The notes beneath the pieces were generated by a model that made no database searches, was not told the DNA's origin, and worked only from the letters and a program-made list of their open reading frames with translations. From Anaerolineaceae bacterium (GTDB lineage Bacteria > Chloroflexota > Anaerolineae > Aggregatilineales > Phototrophicaceae), in the NCBI GenBank assembly GCA_020634165.1, contig JACKCF010000001.1:1302001-1366000 (forward strand): a stretch of DNA of 64,000 bases. The letters run 5' to 3'. The translations under genes were made by a program, and so were the position numbers. This document shows, in pieces, positions 15,555-24,700 of this stretch (positions are counted from its first letter, which is position 1; each line of letters begins with the position of its first letter).

Positions 15555-16703
15555 CTACTGTTCGCCGCTGAAGAAATCCGACATGCGAGCGAAGAAACCG
15601 CGTTCCTGCTGTGGCTGAATCGTCTCGCCGAAGGTGTTGGCCAACTGTTCAAACAATTGGCGCTGTTCTTCCGTGAGTTTGGTCGGCACAGCGACCGTCA
15701 CATAGACGAGCTGGTCGCCACGTCCGGCGCTGCTGCCATCGTTGCGCAGGCGTGGCATGCCCTTACCACGTAAACGGAATGCTTTACCAGTTTGTGTGCC
15801 CGGTGGAATGCTCAGTTCAACATCCCCATCGACAGTCGGCACGGTGACTTTATCACCGAGCGCTGCCTGGGCGATATTCAGCGTGTAATCGAGGATGATG
15901 TCATTGTCGCGGCGGGTGAAGAATTCATGTTCCTCCACATGCACGACGATATACAGATCGCCTGGAGGGCCGCCTTGTTCCCCGGCGTCGCCATCCCCGC
16001 GCGACTGAATGCGCAGCCCATCGTGGACACCCGCCGGAATATCGACGTTCATCTTGACGGATTTGCGCCGACGACCGGAGCCATCGCAGTTGTGACATGG
16101 GTCAGTGATGATCGTGCCACGACCACCACAGCGCGGGCAGGTTGTCATGCTGGCAAAAGAGCCAAGCATGGTCTGCCGTACCTGGCGAATTTGACCTGTG
16201 CCTCGGCAGTCCGGGCAGGTGACAGGCGAGGTGCCTTCTTTAGCGCCGCTGCCATCACACACATCGCAGACTTCCAGGCGGTGGAACTCGATCTCTTTTT
16301 CGGCGCCATGAGCAGCTTCCATGAATGACACGGTGACATCGACGCGCACGTGGCCACCGCGTTGGGCGCCACCCCGTCGGCCACCGGCACTGGCACGGCC
16401 ACCAAAGGCACTGTTGAATACCTCGAAGATGTCCTCGAAGTTGATATCTACGCCACCATAGCCACCAAAGCCACTGCCAGCCCCATTAACGCCTGCATGT
16501 CCAAATTGATCGTAACGAGCGCGTTTGTTGTCATCAGACAACACTTCATACGCTTCGTTGATCTCTTTGAACTTGATTTCAGCATCCGTTTCTTGGCTGA
16601 CATCCGGGTGATACTGGCGTGCTAACCGCCGGAATGCTTTCTTAACTTCGTCTTTGTCAGCGCCGCGTGGCACACCCAGCACCTCATAGTAATCTCTCGC
16701 CAT
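15555..16703 (-). CDS. dnaJ: Molecular chaperone DnaJ (Hsp40)
   Basis: 382 residues. J domain at 1-70 with the HPD motif (QYHPDVS) that stimulates DnaK ATPase; a Gly-rich region at about 75-120; a zinc-binding cysteine-rich domain with four CxxCxGxG repeats (CDVCDGSG, CPDCRGTG, CPRCGGRG, CHNCDGSG); then the two C-terminal beta domains that bind clients. This is a complete type I DnaJ. It lies 110 bases after dnaK on the same strand, with a hairpin in between. Confidence 0.97.
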   Translation of the reverse strand: MARDYYEVLGVPRGADKDEVKKAFRRLARQYHPDVSQETDAEIKFKEINEAYEVLSDDNKRARYDQFGHAGVNGAGSGFGGYGGVDINFEDIFEVFNSAFGGRASAGGRRGGAQRGGHVRVDVTVSFMEAAHGAEKEIEFHRLEVCDVCDGSGAKEGTSPVTCPDCRGTGQIRQVRQTMLGSFASMTTCPRCGGRGTIITDPCHNCDGSGRRRKSVKMNVDIPAGVHDGLRIQSRGDGDAGEQGGPPGDLYIVVHVEEHEFFTRRDNDIILDYTLNIAQAALGDKVTVPTVDGDVELSIPPGTQTGKAFRLRGKGMPRLRNDGSSAGRGDQLVYVTVAVPTKLTEEQRQLFEQLANTFGETIQPQQERGFFARMSDFFSGEQ

Positions 16704-16762
16704 TGTTGCTGTTTACTACCTCACTCAATCTTTGCCACTAAGCGTCTGATGTCTATATGCAG

Positions 16763-16794
16763 ACCGGAGCACAGGCCAATGCCCGCGCTCCGGT
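16763..16794 (-). other. Inverted repeat between dnaK and dnaJ
   Basis: ACCGGAGC and GCTCCGGT arms (16763-16770, 16787-16794) form a perfect 8-bp stem with a 16-base loop. No T-run follows on the minus strand, so it may be a processing or stability element rather than a terminator. Confidence 0.45.
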
Positions 16795-16813
16795 GATTGC
16801 AGTCGTGTCTATT

Positions 16814-18724
16814 TTAGCTTTCGGTGAATTCGGCGTCGATGACATCTTCATCATCGGCAGCTTCATCTGTACCACCGGAGGCAGCACCTGCGGCATCAGC
16901 TTCTGGGCCAGGGGCCGCACCATCGACGTTCTGGTACATCTGGGCACCCAACTGCTGCAAGTGCTCGTTCAGAGCTTCCGTCGCGGCCTTAATGGCGGCG
17001 ATATCATCGCCTTCCATTACGGCCTTTAGTTCGTCAATCTTGGCCTGTGCACTGCTGACGGCATCGCTCGGTAGCTGCTCACCATAGTCTTTCAGGAACT
17101 TTTCTGTCGTAAAGACCGCACCATCTGCCTGGTTCTTGACCTCGACGGCTTCCTTACGGGCGGCGTCTTCGCTGGCGTGCTTTTCAGCTTCTTCCATCAT
17201 GCGATCCACTTCGCTGTCGCTCAGGCCGCTGCTGGCAGTAATGGTGATTTTCTGCTCGCGGTTGGTTGCCTTGTCTTTGGCGCTTACATTCAGGATGCCG
17301 TTGGCATCGATGTCGAAAGTCACTTCAATCTGTGGAATGCCACGTGGCGCAGGCGGAATGCCATCCAGAATGAATTGGCCAAGGGATTTGTTGTCTTTAG
17401 CCATTGGCCGTTCGCCCTGGACCACATGAATCTGGACCTGGGTCTGATTGTCAGCGGCGGTGCTGTAGACCTGTGACTTGCTGATCGGGATGGTTGTATT
17501 GCGGTCGATCATCGGCGTTGCGACACCGCCCAGTGTTTCAACACCGAGTGTCAGCGGGGTGACATCGAGCAGCAGAATATCTTTGACATCGCCACCGAGC
17601 ACACCAGCCTGGATCGCTGCACCGAGCGCGACCACTTCGTCAGGATTGACGCCTTTGGTCGGCTCCTTGCCGAAGAACTTCTTGACAGCTTCCTGAATAG
17701 CAGGCATACGGGTCATACCACCGACCAGCAGTACCGCGTCAATGTCACTGGTCTTGAGCTTTGCATCGGCCAGCGCCGCCTTTGACGGCTCAATTGTGCG
17801 CTGAACCAGATCATCAACCAGGTTTTCCATCTTGGCGCGGGTCAGTGTCACATTCAGGTGCTTGGGACCACTGGCATCGGCTGTGATGAAGGGCAGGTTG
17901 ATGTCGGCGCTCAGGGTGCTCGACAGTTCAATCTTGGCCTTTTCAGCCGCTTCCTTCAGGCGTTGCAATGCCTGACGATCACTGCGCAGATCAATGCCGC
18001 TGTCCTTCTTGAATTCATCGGCCAGCCAGCTAATGATGCGCTCGTCGAAGTTATCACCACCCAGGTAGGTATCACCGTTGGTGCTCTTGACTTCAAATAC
18101 GCCCTCGGCGATTTCTAGGATGGTTACATCGAATGTGCCGCCACCCAGGTCATAGACAGCGATCAGGCCATCTTTGCGCTCGCCCAGGCCATAAGCCAAT
18201 GAAGAAGCGGTTGGCTCGTTGATGATACGCAGCACTTCCAGACCAGCGATTTTACCAGCATCTTTTGTGGCGTTACGCTGTGTGTCGTCAAAGTAGGCCG
18301 GAACAGTGATAACCGCCTGGTCGACGGGTTGGCCCAGATACGCTTCGGCATCGGCCTTGATCTTCTGTAGGATCATCGCGCTGATTTCCGGCGGGCTGTA
18401 TTCGCGGCCACCCATCTTGATGCGGACATCACCATTGGGGGCTTCAGCTACTTCATAGGGAACCAGCTTGAGCGCTTCTGTGACCTGTCTGTCGTTGAAC
18501 TTCTTGCCCATAAAGCGCTTGACTGAGAAGATCGTATTTTCCGGGTTGACGACTGCCTGGTTACGGGCAACCTTGCCGACCAGTCGTTCATCGCCCTTCA
18601 TGGCTACAACGGATGGAATAATATTGCTGCCTTCTGAAGAAGGAATAACCGTAGGTTCGCCGCCTTCCATGACGGCAACTACGGAGTTAGTCGTTCCGAG
18701 GTCGATACCGATAATGCGTCCCAT
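16814..18724 (-). CDS. dnaK: Molecular chaperone DnaK (Hsp70)
   Basis: 636 residues. The ATPase domain begins IGIDLGTTNSVVAVMEGG and contains AVITVPAYF, YDLGGGTFDVTIL and LVGGMTRMPAIQ; the substrate-binding domain begins near LLDVTPLTLGVETLGG; the lid and a Gly/Ala/Asp-rich tail end with DDEDVIDAEF, the usual Hsp70 C-terminal signature. AGGAGA lies ahead of the start on the minus strand. It folds and protects proteins with DnaJ and GrpE, whose genes flank it. Confidence 0.98.
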   Translation of the reverse strand: MGRIIGIDLGTTNSVVAVMEGGEPTVIPSSEGSNIIPSVVAMKGDERLVGKVARNQAVVNPENTIFSVKRFMGKKFNDRQVTEALKLVPYEVAEAPNGDVRIKMGGREYSPPEISAMILQKIKADAEAYLGQPVDQAVITVPAYFDDTQRNATKDAGKIAGLEVLRIINEPTASSLAYGLGERKDGLIAVYDLGGGTFDVTILEIAEGVFEVKSTNGDTYLGGDNFDERIISWLADEFKKDSGIDLRSDRQALQRLKEAAEKAKIELSSTLSADINLPFITADASGPKHLNVTLTRAKMENLVDDLVQRTIEPSKAALADAKLKTSDIDAVLLVGGMTRMPAIQEAVKKFFGKEPTKGVNPDEVVALGAAIQAGVLGGDVKDILLLDVTPLTLGVETLGGVATPMIDRNTTIPISKSQVYSTAADNQTQVQIHVVQGERPMAKDNKSLGQFILDGIPPAPRGIPQIEVTFDIDANGILNVSAKDKATNREQKITITASSGLSDSEVDRMMEEAEKHASEDAARKEAVEVKNQADGAVFTTEKFLKDYGEQLPSDAVSSAQAKIDELKAVMEGDDIAAIKAATEALNEHLQQLGAQMYQNVDGAAPGPEADAAGAASGGTDEAADDEDVIDAEFTES

Positions 18725-18802
18725 AAGTTCTTTCGTCTCCTGATAATTGATGATCTTGCCTGATAAGTTCCGTGTGCTGGCCGTTATCCAGCGGATTGTG
18801 CG

Positions 18803-19432
18803 TTAATTTGCGACCCGTACCAGCGCCGGACGCAAGACATGCTCACCGGAGACATAGCCCCTTTGCAGGGTGGTCGTCACGATGCCGCTATCGTAATCAC
18901 TACTGTCATCCATGCCGATTGCTTCGTGCATGCGCGGGTCAAAAGGTTGGCCGACTGGGTCCAGTACCTCGACCTGATAGTCTTCCAACAATTTGTCAAA
19001 CTTCTTGAGGATCAGCGATGTGCCATTCACCCAGGCGTTGTCTTTAAGTTCGTCTGGTACATTTTCCAAAGCGCGGCCAAAGTCATCAATCATCGGCAGG
19101 ACTTTCGCTATTGTGTCGAGCGAAGCCCGCTCAAACGACAATTTCATTTCACGATCTGTGCGCTTCTTATAGTTGATGAACTCGGCGCGGGCGCGCTGCC
19201 ATCCTTCCATATTGGTCTTTGCTTCTTGGCGCGCAACCTCTAATTGTGCCTGCAATTCAGTCTCCGTCTGGTTTTCAGTTTGGCTGTCATCTGTGGATGT
19301 CGCCCCGGCAGTGCTTGCCGCTGACGACGATGCTTCCGTTATATCATGTTCGGGTGCTTCAGTTATTTCATCATGAGATACCTCAGCATCTGCACCGACA
19401 CCTTGGGTATCTTTCATTGTTTCGTCGGACAT
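18803..19432 (-). CDS. grpE: Nucleotide exchange factor GrpE
   Basis: 209 residues from ATG 19432, with AGGAG five bases upstream; a TTG at 19453 would add seven residues. An acidic, Ser/Thr/Glu-rich N-terminal region (1-65) precedes the long helix (ELQAQLEVARQEAKTN, WQRARAEFINYKKRTDRE) and the C-terminal beta domain with PFDPRMHEAIG and GYVSGEHVLRPALV. GrpE releases ADP from DnaK. It sits 78 bases before dnaK and is probably cotranscribed with it. Confidence 0.96.
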   Translation of the reverse strand: MSDETMKDTQGVGADAEVSHDEITEAPEHDITEASSSAASTAGATSTDDSQTENQTETELQAQLEVARQEAKTNMEGWQRARAEFINYKKRTDREMKLSFERASLDTIAKVLPMIDDFGRALENVPDELKDNAWVNGTSLILKKFDKLLEDYQVEVLDPVGQPFDPRMHEAIGMDDSSDYDSGIVTTTLQRGYVSGEHVLRPALVRVAN

Positions 19433-19604
19433 CTTTGCTCCTGTGCGTCCCAATATAAATACTGTTCAGAGCGCAGAACGGCTCTAGTGTAGCGAATGAA
19501 TAATAGAATCTTATTAGCAGATTGAAGAGAAAATGTGTACTTCGGCGAATAGCCTTAAGTTTTTATAATTTCTCACCCATTGACTGCGTTTTGCGTAGCG
19601 ACAA

Positions 19605-20732
19605 TCAGTTATTTTTGCCAGGTCGGATAATCAGATTACCACTGTCTTTGGCGGCCTCGTTGCCGCGCTCATCCTGGTACATCTGCACCAGCATATCGGT
19701 CATGATATTGCTGACATGGCGGACGGTACTGATCGCACGACCATAGTTGATATGCGTTGGGCCGATGACCGCCAGCGCCCCACTGAGCTGGTCCGGCATC
19801 CCATAGCGACCGAGTACAATACTCACACGGTCGATCTCATCCACTTTTTCATTACCCGCAATGATGACCTGTACCGCGTCCGGGTCCATCAGCGGCTGCA
19901 AAAACTGCGCGAAGATCATTTCAAACACCGGACGTTCTTCCAGAACGCGGACAGCTTGCTGCGCGCTGATGCCGTCCGGGAAGGCGCTGATCATATCACT
20001 GAGGCCCTCACGATAGAATACGTTGAACTGCTGCTTATTGGCATTGTCGAGTAGGTCCGCAGCCAGTTCGACCACTTCCTGTTCCAGTAGGGGCAGATGG
20101 CGCGCTTTCACTCGGATTTGTGTGGCGGTCAGGTTGGCACACAGCGTATTGATGCGCTCTGCGGATTCCGCCAGCTTGCTCTGGTTGACAGGTTCCGCCA
20201 GAGTCAGCATACGCTGGTGAACAGTGCTGCTCTGCGTGACCAGCACCAGTAGTGTCAGGCGGCCCTGGATGCTGATGAGCTGTAAGTGCTTAAATGTGTC
20301 TGATGTTGCCGCTGGTGACGTAATCAGTGAAGCTGTATGCGCTGTACGGGCGAGCAGTTTGGCTGCTTGTCTTAGCCATTGTTCCAGCACGGCAGGCATC
20401 TCGCTGAACTTCTGCTGGATCATGTTGCGTTCAACTGTAGGCAGATCGACATCATTGAGCAAGGACCGCACGAAGTAGCGATAGCCCAGCGTCGTCGGCA
20501 CCCGTCCGGCAGAGGTATGCGGCGCGGCGATCAGGCCAAGCTCTTCCAGTTGGGCCATTTCATTACGTATGGTCGCTGAACTCACACCCAGGCTGTCATG
20601 CTCATAAAGCTGCTTAGAGCTGACCGGCTCAGGGTGGTTGGTATATTCCTGAATAATCAATGCCAGGATGCTTTCCTGCCGACTCGTGAGTTCTGGCAGG
20701 GAGGAAACCTCTTCTTGTGGCTTCTTGCTCAT
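19605..20732 (-). CDS. hrcA: Heat-inducible transcription repressor HrcA
   Basis: 375 residues. N-terminal winged helix (about 10-80): LTSRQESILALIIQEY, PVSSKQL and SSATIRNEMAQLEELGL; then PHTSAGRVPTTLGYRYFV, a diagnostic HrcA motif, a GAF-like domain and the C-terminal VIGPTHINYGRAIS. HrcA represses heat-shock operons by binding the CIRCE element and needs chaperonin to fold. Gene order hrcA-grpE-dnaK-dnaJ is the classic Gram-positive arrangement. I did not find a canonical CIRCE sequence upstream of hrcA, grpE or dnaK. The start codon has only a weak ribosome-binding site. Confidence 0.95.
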   Translation of the reverse strand: MSKKPQEEVSSLPELTSRQESILALIIQEYTNHPEPVSSKQLYEHDSLGVSSATIRNEMAQLEELGLIAAPHTSAGRVPTTLGYRYFVRSLLNDVDLPTVERNMIQQKFSEMPAVLEQWLRQAAKLLARTAHTASLITSPAATSDTFKHLQLISIQGRLTLLVLVTQSSTVHQRMLTLAEPVNQSKLAESAERINTLCANLTATQIRVKARHLPLLEQEVVELAADLLDNANKQQFNVFYREGLSDMISAFPDGISAQQAVRVLEERPVFEMIFAQFLQPLMDPDAVQVIIAGNEKVDEIDRVSIVLGRYGMPDQLSGALAVIGPTHINYGRAISTVRHVSNIMTDMLVQMYQDERGNEAAKDSGNLIIRPGKNN

Positions 20733-20800
20733 CTATACGGACTCATACATATCGGTGACGTTGCCATTAGGCTGCGCTTTTATTCTAGAAGGTAATTGAT

Positions 20801-20818
20801 GTTGCAATCAAGTGCAAC
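20801..20818. promoter_or_regulatory. Palindrome in the hrcA/trxA intergenic region
   Basis: GTTGCA, six bases, TGCAAC. It lies between the divergent hrcA and trxA genes, 69 bases from the hrcA start. It shares only GCAC-like cores with CIRCE and is offered as a candidate operator, nothing more. Confidence 0.3.
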
Positions 20819-20950
20819 TCAGCAGTCTGGCGCCTGTTCACGTAAGATTTCTATTGGAAATGTTATCCATTAAGCGTAGACCAGTTCCCAAGAACAAGGT
20901 ACGATAAGTAGCATACGCTGAACAAGTGCCTAATAAGACAGGAGTGCATT

Positions 20951-21280
20951 ATGGGCGCCAATACATTTGATGTAAATGAAGCCGACTTCAAACAAGAAGT
21001 GCTGGATAGCGATACCCCCGTGTTGGTCGATTTCTGGGCAGAGTGGTGTGGCCCGTGTAAGATGGTTGCTCCCATCGTTGATGAAATTGCCTCAGAATAT
21101 CAGGGCAAACTGCGCGTCGCCAAGCTCGACGCTGATACCAACCAGAATGTAATTATGCAGTATGGCGTCATGGGCATCCCCACCTTGATCCTCTTCAAGG
21201 GTGGCGAAGCTGTTGCGCGCGTCACGGGCTTCCGTCCGAAGGAAAACATCATGCGCGAGATTCTGCCACACATCGGCTAG
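20951..21280 (+). CDS. trxA: Thioredoxin
   Basis: 109 residues, a complete thioredoxin fold with active site WAEWCGPCKM, the cis-proline loop YGVMGIPTLILF and KLDADTNQN. It reduces protein disulfides in the cytoplasm. GGAG lies about 7 bases before the ATG, and a strong terminator follows. It is divergent from hrcA across a 218-base spacer, so stress control of both from the same region is possible. Confidence 0.96.
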   Translation: MGANTFDVNEADFKQEVLDSDTPVLVDFWAEWCGPCKMVAPIVDEIASEYQGKLRVAKLDADTNQNVIMQYGVMGIPTLILFKGGEAVARVTGFRPKENIMREILPHIG

Positions 21281-21310
21281 ATCATCTTTGCTGCACAAGC
21301 GTGACAAAAT

Positions 21311-21340
21311 AAAATGCTCCCATTTCGGGAGCATTTTTGC
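21311..21340 (+). terminator. Intrinsic terminator after trxA
   Basis: AAAATGCTCCC (21311-21321) pairs with GGGAGCATTTT (21327-21337), followed by further T. It may also serve the convergent small gene on the minus strand. Confidence 0.85.
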
Positions 21341-21360
21341 TTTATATGGATCACGCCTGC

Positions 21361-21678
21361 TTACTTTGGTGGCAGGATCATATTGAGAACGACGCGATAG
21401 AGGTCATACTCACCTTTACGCTTCATTGCCCGCCAGATAGCAATCTCCGTTTTTAGATAGGCAATTGCTCGCCGATATCCCATTCGCTTGAGGATCACGA
21501 TGATCTTTTCGTAATGAATGATATCGGTCTCTCGTTTATAAGCCGTGTCCAGTGATGCTTGTTCTTCGAGGTACTGTATGGCCTCTAAGACACGTTTCTG
21601 ATTGTTTAGCATAGTGATGTTACCCTGAGTAGAACTTAAAATAGCGTAACACAAAAATGCTAACACAACATAAGACAT
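21361..21678 (-). CDS. Small protein of unknown function with N-terminal hydrophobic segment
   Basis: 105 residues from ATG 21678, chosen because GGGAG lies four bases upstream; an ATG at 21612 would give 83 residues without the hydrophobic part. Residues 3-16 (YVVLAFLCYAILSS) could be a short membrane anchor or signal. The rest is helical and basic (EAIQYLEEQASLDTAYKRE, IIVILKRMGYRRAIAYL). It lies 40 bases after the stop of the large histidine kinase gene on the same strand, so it may be cotranscribed. I do not recognise the family. Confidence 0.5.
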   Translation of the reverse strand: MSYVVLAFLCYAILSSTQGNITMLNNQKRVLEAIQYLEEQASLDTAYKRETDIIHYEKIIVILKRMGYRRAIAYLKTEIAIWRAMKRKGEYDLYRVVLNMILPPK

Positions 21679-21718
21679 TCTTCTCCCGATTGGGTGACGT
21701 TGTGAGTCAGATACGCGC

Positions 21719-24700
21719 TTAATCCGACCCTGGCTCACTCTGGGCTAGCGTCGATTCTGGGGCAAGCGGCACGAAAATCTGGAACGAGGACCCTTTGCCC
21801 AACTCGCTCTCGACCTCAATGCTGCCGCCGTGCTGCTCGACAATGGCATAGGACAGCATCATACCCAGGCCCGTACCTGTTTCACGACGCGCTTCCTCGT
21901 TGCTGCTGCGGAAATAGTTCTCTTTGAACAACCGTGACACATCTTCCTGCGACATGCCGATGCCTTCATCCTTGACTGATACTCGCATCATCTGGCTGGT
22001 GGAACTGCCACCTCGGCCTTTGTAATCGCTGACGACTTCGGCATCAATCGTGATGGTCGTATCTTCCGGGCTGTATTTATGCGCGTTGCTGACGAGGTTG
22101 GTTAGCACCTGAATGAGGCGCGTTTCGTCGCCCATCACCAGTGGCAGCCCATCCGGCACATTGTTGATGAGTTCCTGGTTTTTGCTATCCAGAATGTGGA
22201 TGAAGGGCTGTAGTGCTCCGATCACCGCATGGCGAATGTCCATCGGCTCGACTTCCACACGGAATTCGTTGGCGTCGATTTTGGCCGCATCGCGCAAATC
22301 AGAGATGATCGTTTCCAATCGGCTGACGTTGTTGCGAACTACCGACAGCATCGACTGCTGCTGCTCGGTCAGTTGACCACTCATACCGGCTAGCAGGGCA
22401 TCTGCATACCCCTTGATTGGCGTTAGCGGGTTTTTCAGTTCGTGGGCCGCGAAACCCATAAATGTGCTCTTGGACTTATTGGCTTCAGTCAGCGCGGTAT
22501 AGAGCTGCGCATTCGCAATCGCGATACTGGCATGTTCCGATAGCCGTTGGGCAAAACCCCAGTCCGTCAGCGTAAAGCGCGGCATGGCATTGGTTTCAAC
22601 GATGAGCATGGCATTGATTTCATCACCACTCATCATTGGCACCGTAATCTGGCTGAGGCTGTCCTTGAGGCCGCGATCATAATTCGGGTCGATGCTGATG
22701 TCTGGCGCAAAGTCGGCGCTGCGGGTACGCATCACACGCGCGACGATGCCCTCATCCAGCGGCCAGTATTTACCCTGTGCGCCCGCTGGATACTCATCTT
22801 CGTTGTAGCCCTGGAGCGCAACAATTTCCAGGTAGGGCGGTGACATATTGACGATGCCCAACGCTCCCGCCTGTGCGCCTAGTTCGTCCATCGCACTGCG
22901 AATTGTGACTTCAGCGACGGTTTTCAGGTCGAGGGCGCGGTTCAGTTCATGGTCGATGCGTTCGAGCACTTCCAGTTCACGTACACGGTCAGATAGCTGA
23001 ATATCCTGCATCTGGAGCAAACGGGCGTTTTCAATCGCCACAGCCGCCTGACCGGCAAAGGTCGATAGCAAGTCCTGATCTGCTCGGACGAAAATCGTAC
23101 CGTCTTTCTTATTCATAACCTGTAGCACGCCAATGACGTTGTTCTTGGCGACAAGCGGCACCGTCAGCAGCGAACGCGCCAGTACATCCTCGTCGAAGTC
23201 ACGTGCATGGCGCGGATCTTCCGCCACATTATTGACGATCATCGCTTCGGCACTGGTCGCTACCTGCCCGACGATGCCTGTATTTAGCGGAATGCGTGTG
23301 CCGGTCAGTTCATCACCCGCACCACCAATCACCACGTTAAATTCGAGGGAATTCGGGTCTTCTTGTGGCTTCAAAAGCAGCGAACCAGCTTCAGCATTCA
23401 AAATGTCTACGGCACTGTCCATGATGAGCCGCAGCAGTTTATCGACATCGGCCTCAGTAGCAACCAACTGTTTGGAAATATCGTTGAGCACGGTTAGCTG
23501 GCGCTCACGAGCCTGTGTCTCTGAAAAGAGACGGGTACGCTCGATACTTGCCGCTGCCAGCGCGCCGATGTCGCTCAGGATACGCAGTTCTTCCGGCGTA
23601 TATTCCGATCCAGGCGTCGTCTGGGCAACCGCCAGAACGCCGAGCGTGGTCGTCTTGGCCGTCAGCGGGACGCCCATCCAGGCCTTGATGCGCTCCGACT
23701 CAATCTGTTCCGTAATGCCCCGCGACCGCAATTCCTGGCTGTAGTCGGTCACATTGCGAGAAACCCCCCGCCGGATGACTTCGCTGACGAGGTCGTTGCT
23801 CATGGCCCAATGGCGATTTTCCATCGCGGCGATGCGATCATCGTTTTCCAGGAAGAAGGCATAATAGACATTATCAGTCGTGGTATCGCTCAGGGCGATA
23901 TAGAAACAATCTGCATCGAGCAGTTTGCTGGTCTGAGTGTAGATGAGTTCCAGCAGGTCATCGAAGTCAATCGTAAAGCTGACCGCCTGGCTGACCTGAC
24001 TGAGTACATCAAGTTCCTGCACACGGCGTTCCAGCGAGTTAATCACCTGTGAGCGTTCGGTGGCAATTGCGAATTGGCTGGCCAGACTGCCGATAAAGCG
24101 CACTTCTTCAAACTCAAAGCGGTCAGCATTAGCCGATGTTGCCCCAACAACCACAAACCCATTGAGTCGGTCTGGACCATGCAGCGGTGCCAATACACGC
24201 GCCCGCATTATTTGCAGGCGGCCTCGCTCGGACCACATCTCATGCGGCCAGGGTTGGCGTGGTACCAGGCTAACGGGTTCGGATGAACGAGAGAGCAGAT
24301 CGACCATGGCACTATCGCCCGTGACGATGATGTCCGTCTTATCCGGCAAGCCACGATAGGCCTCGAAGTCATCATTGGCCTGTCGCAGGAATACGAAAAT
24401 CGTGTGAGCCGCGATATTTTCCTTGATGAGCGCGACGAACTGATTGGCAATCTGGTCGTAGTTGCTCATGCTGGTCATGCTGCGGGCGAACAATTCCACT
24501 TTGTTTTGCAGGTCGCGCCGCCGCCGGAAGTAGATATTGTCGATGCGCGTCTGTAACTGGTTGCGAATGGGAGTGAACAGCAATACCAGGAAGAAGATGA
24601 TGACACCCATCACCACCGGATCATTGACCCGTATGGCATTTCTCGCAACGACTGAACTACCAAAGATCAGCAGGAAAAATGCGAATAACAGCGCACCGAG

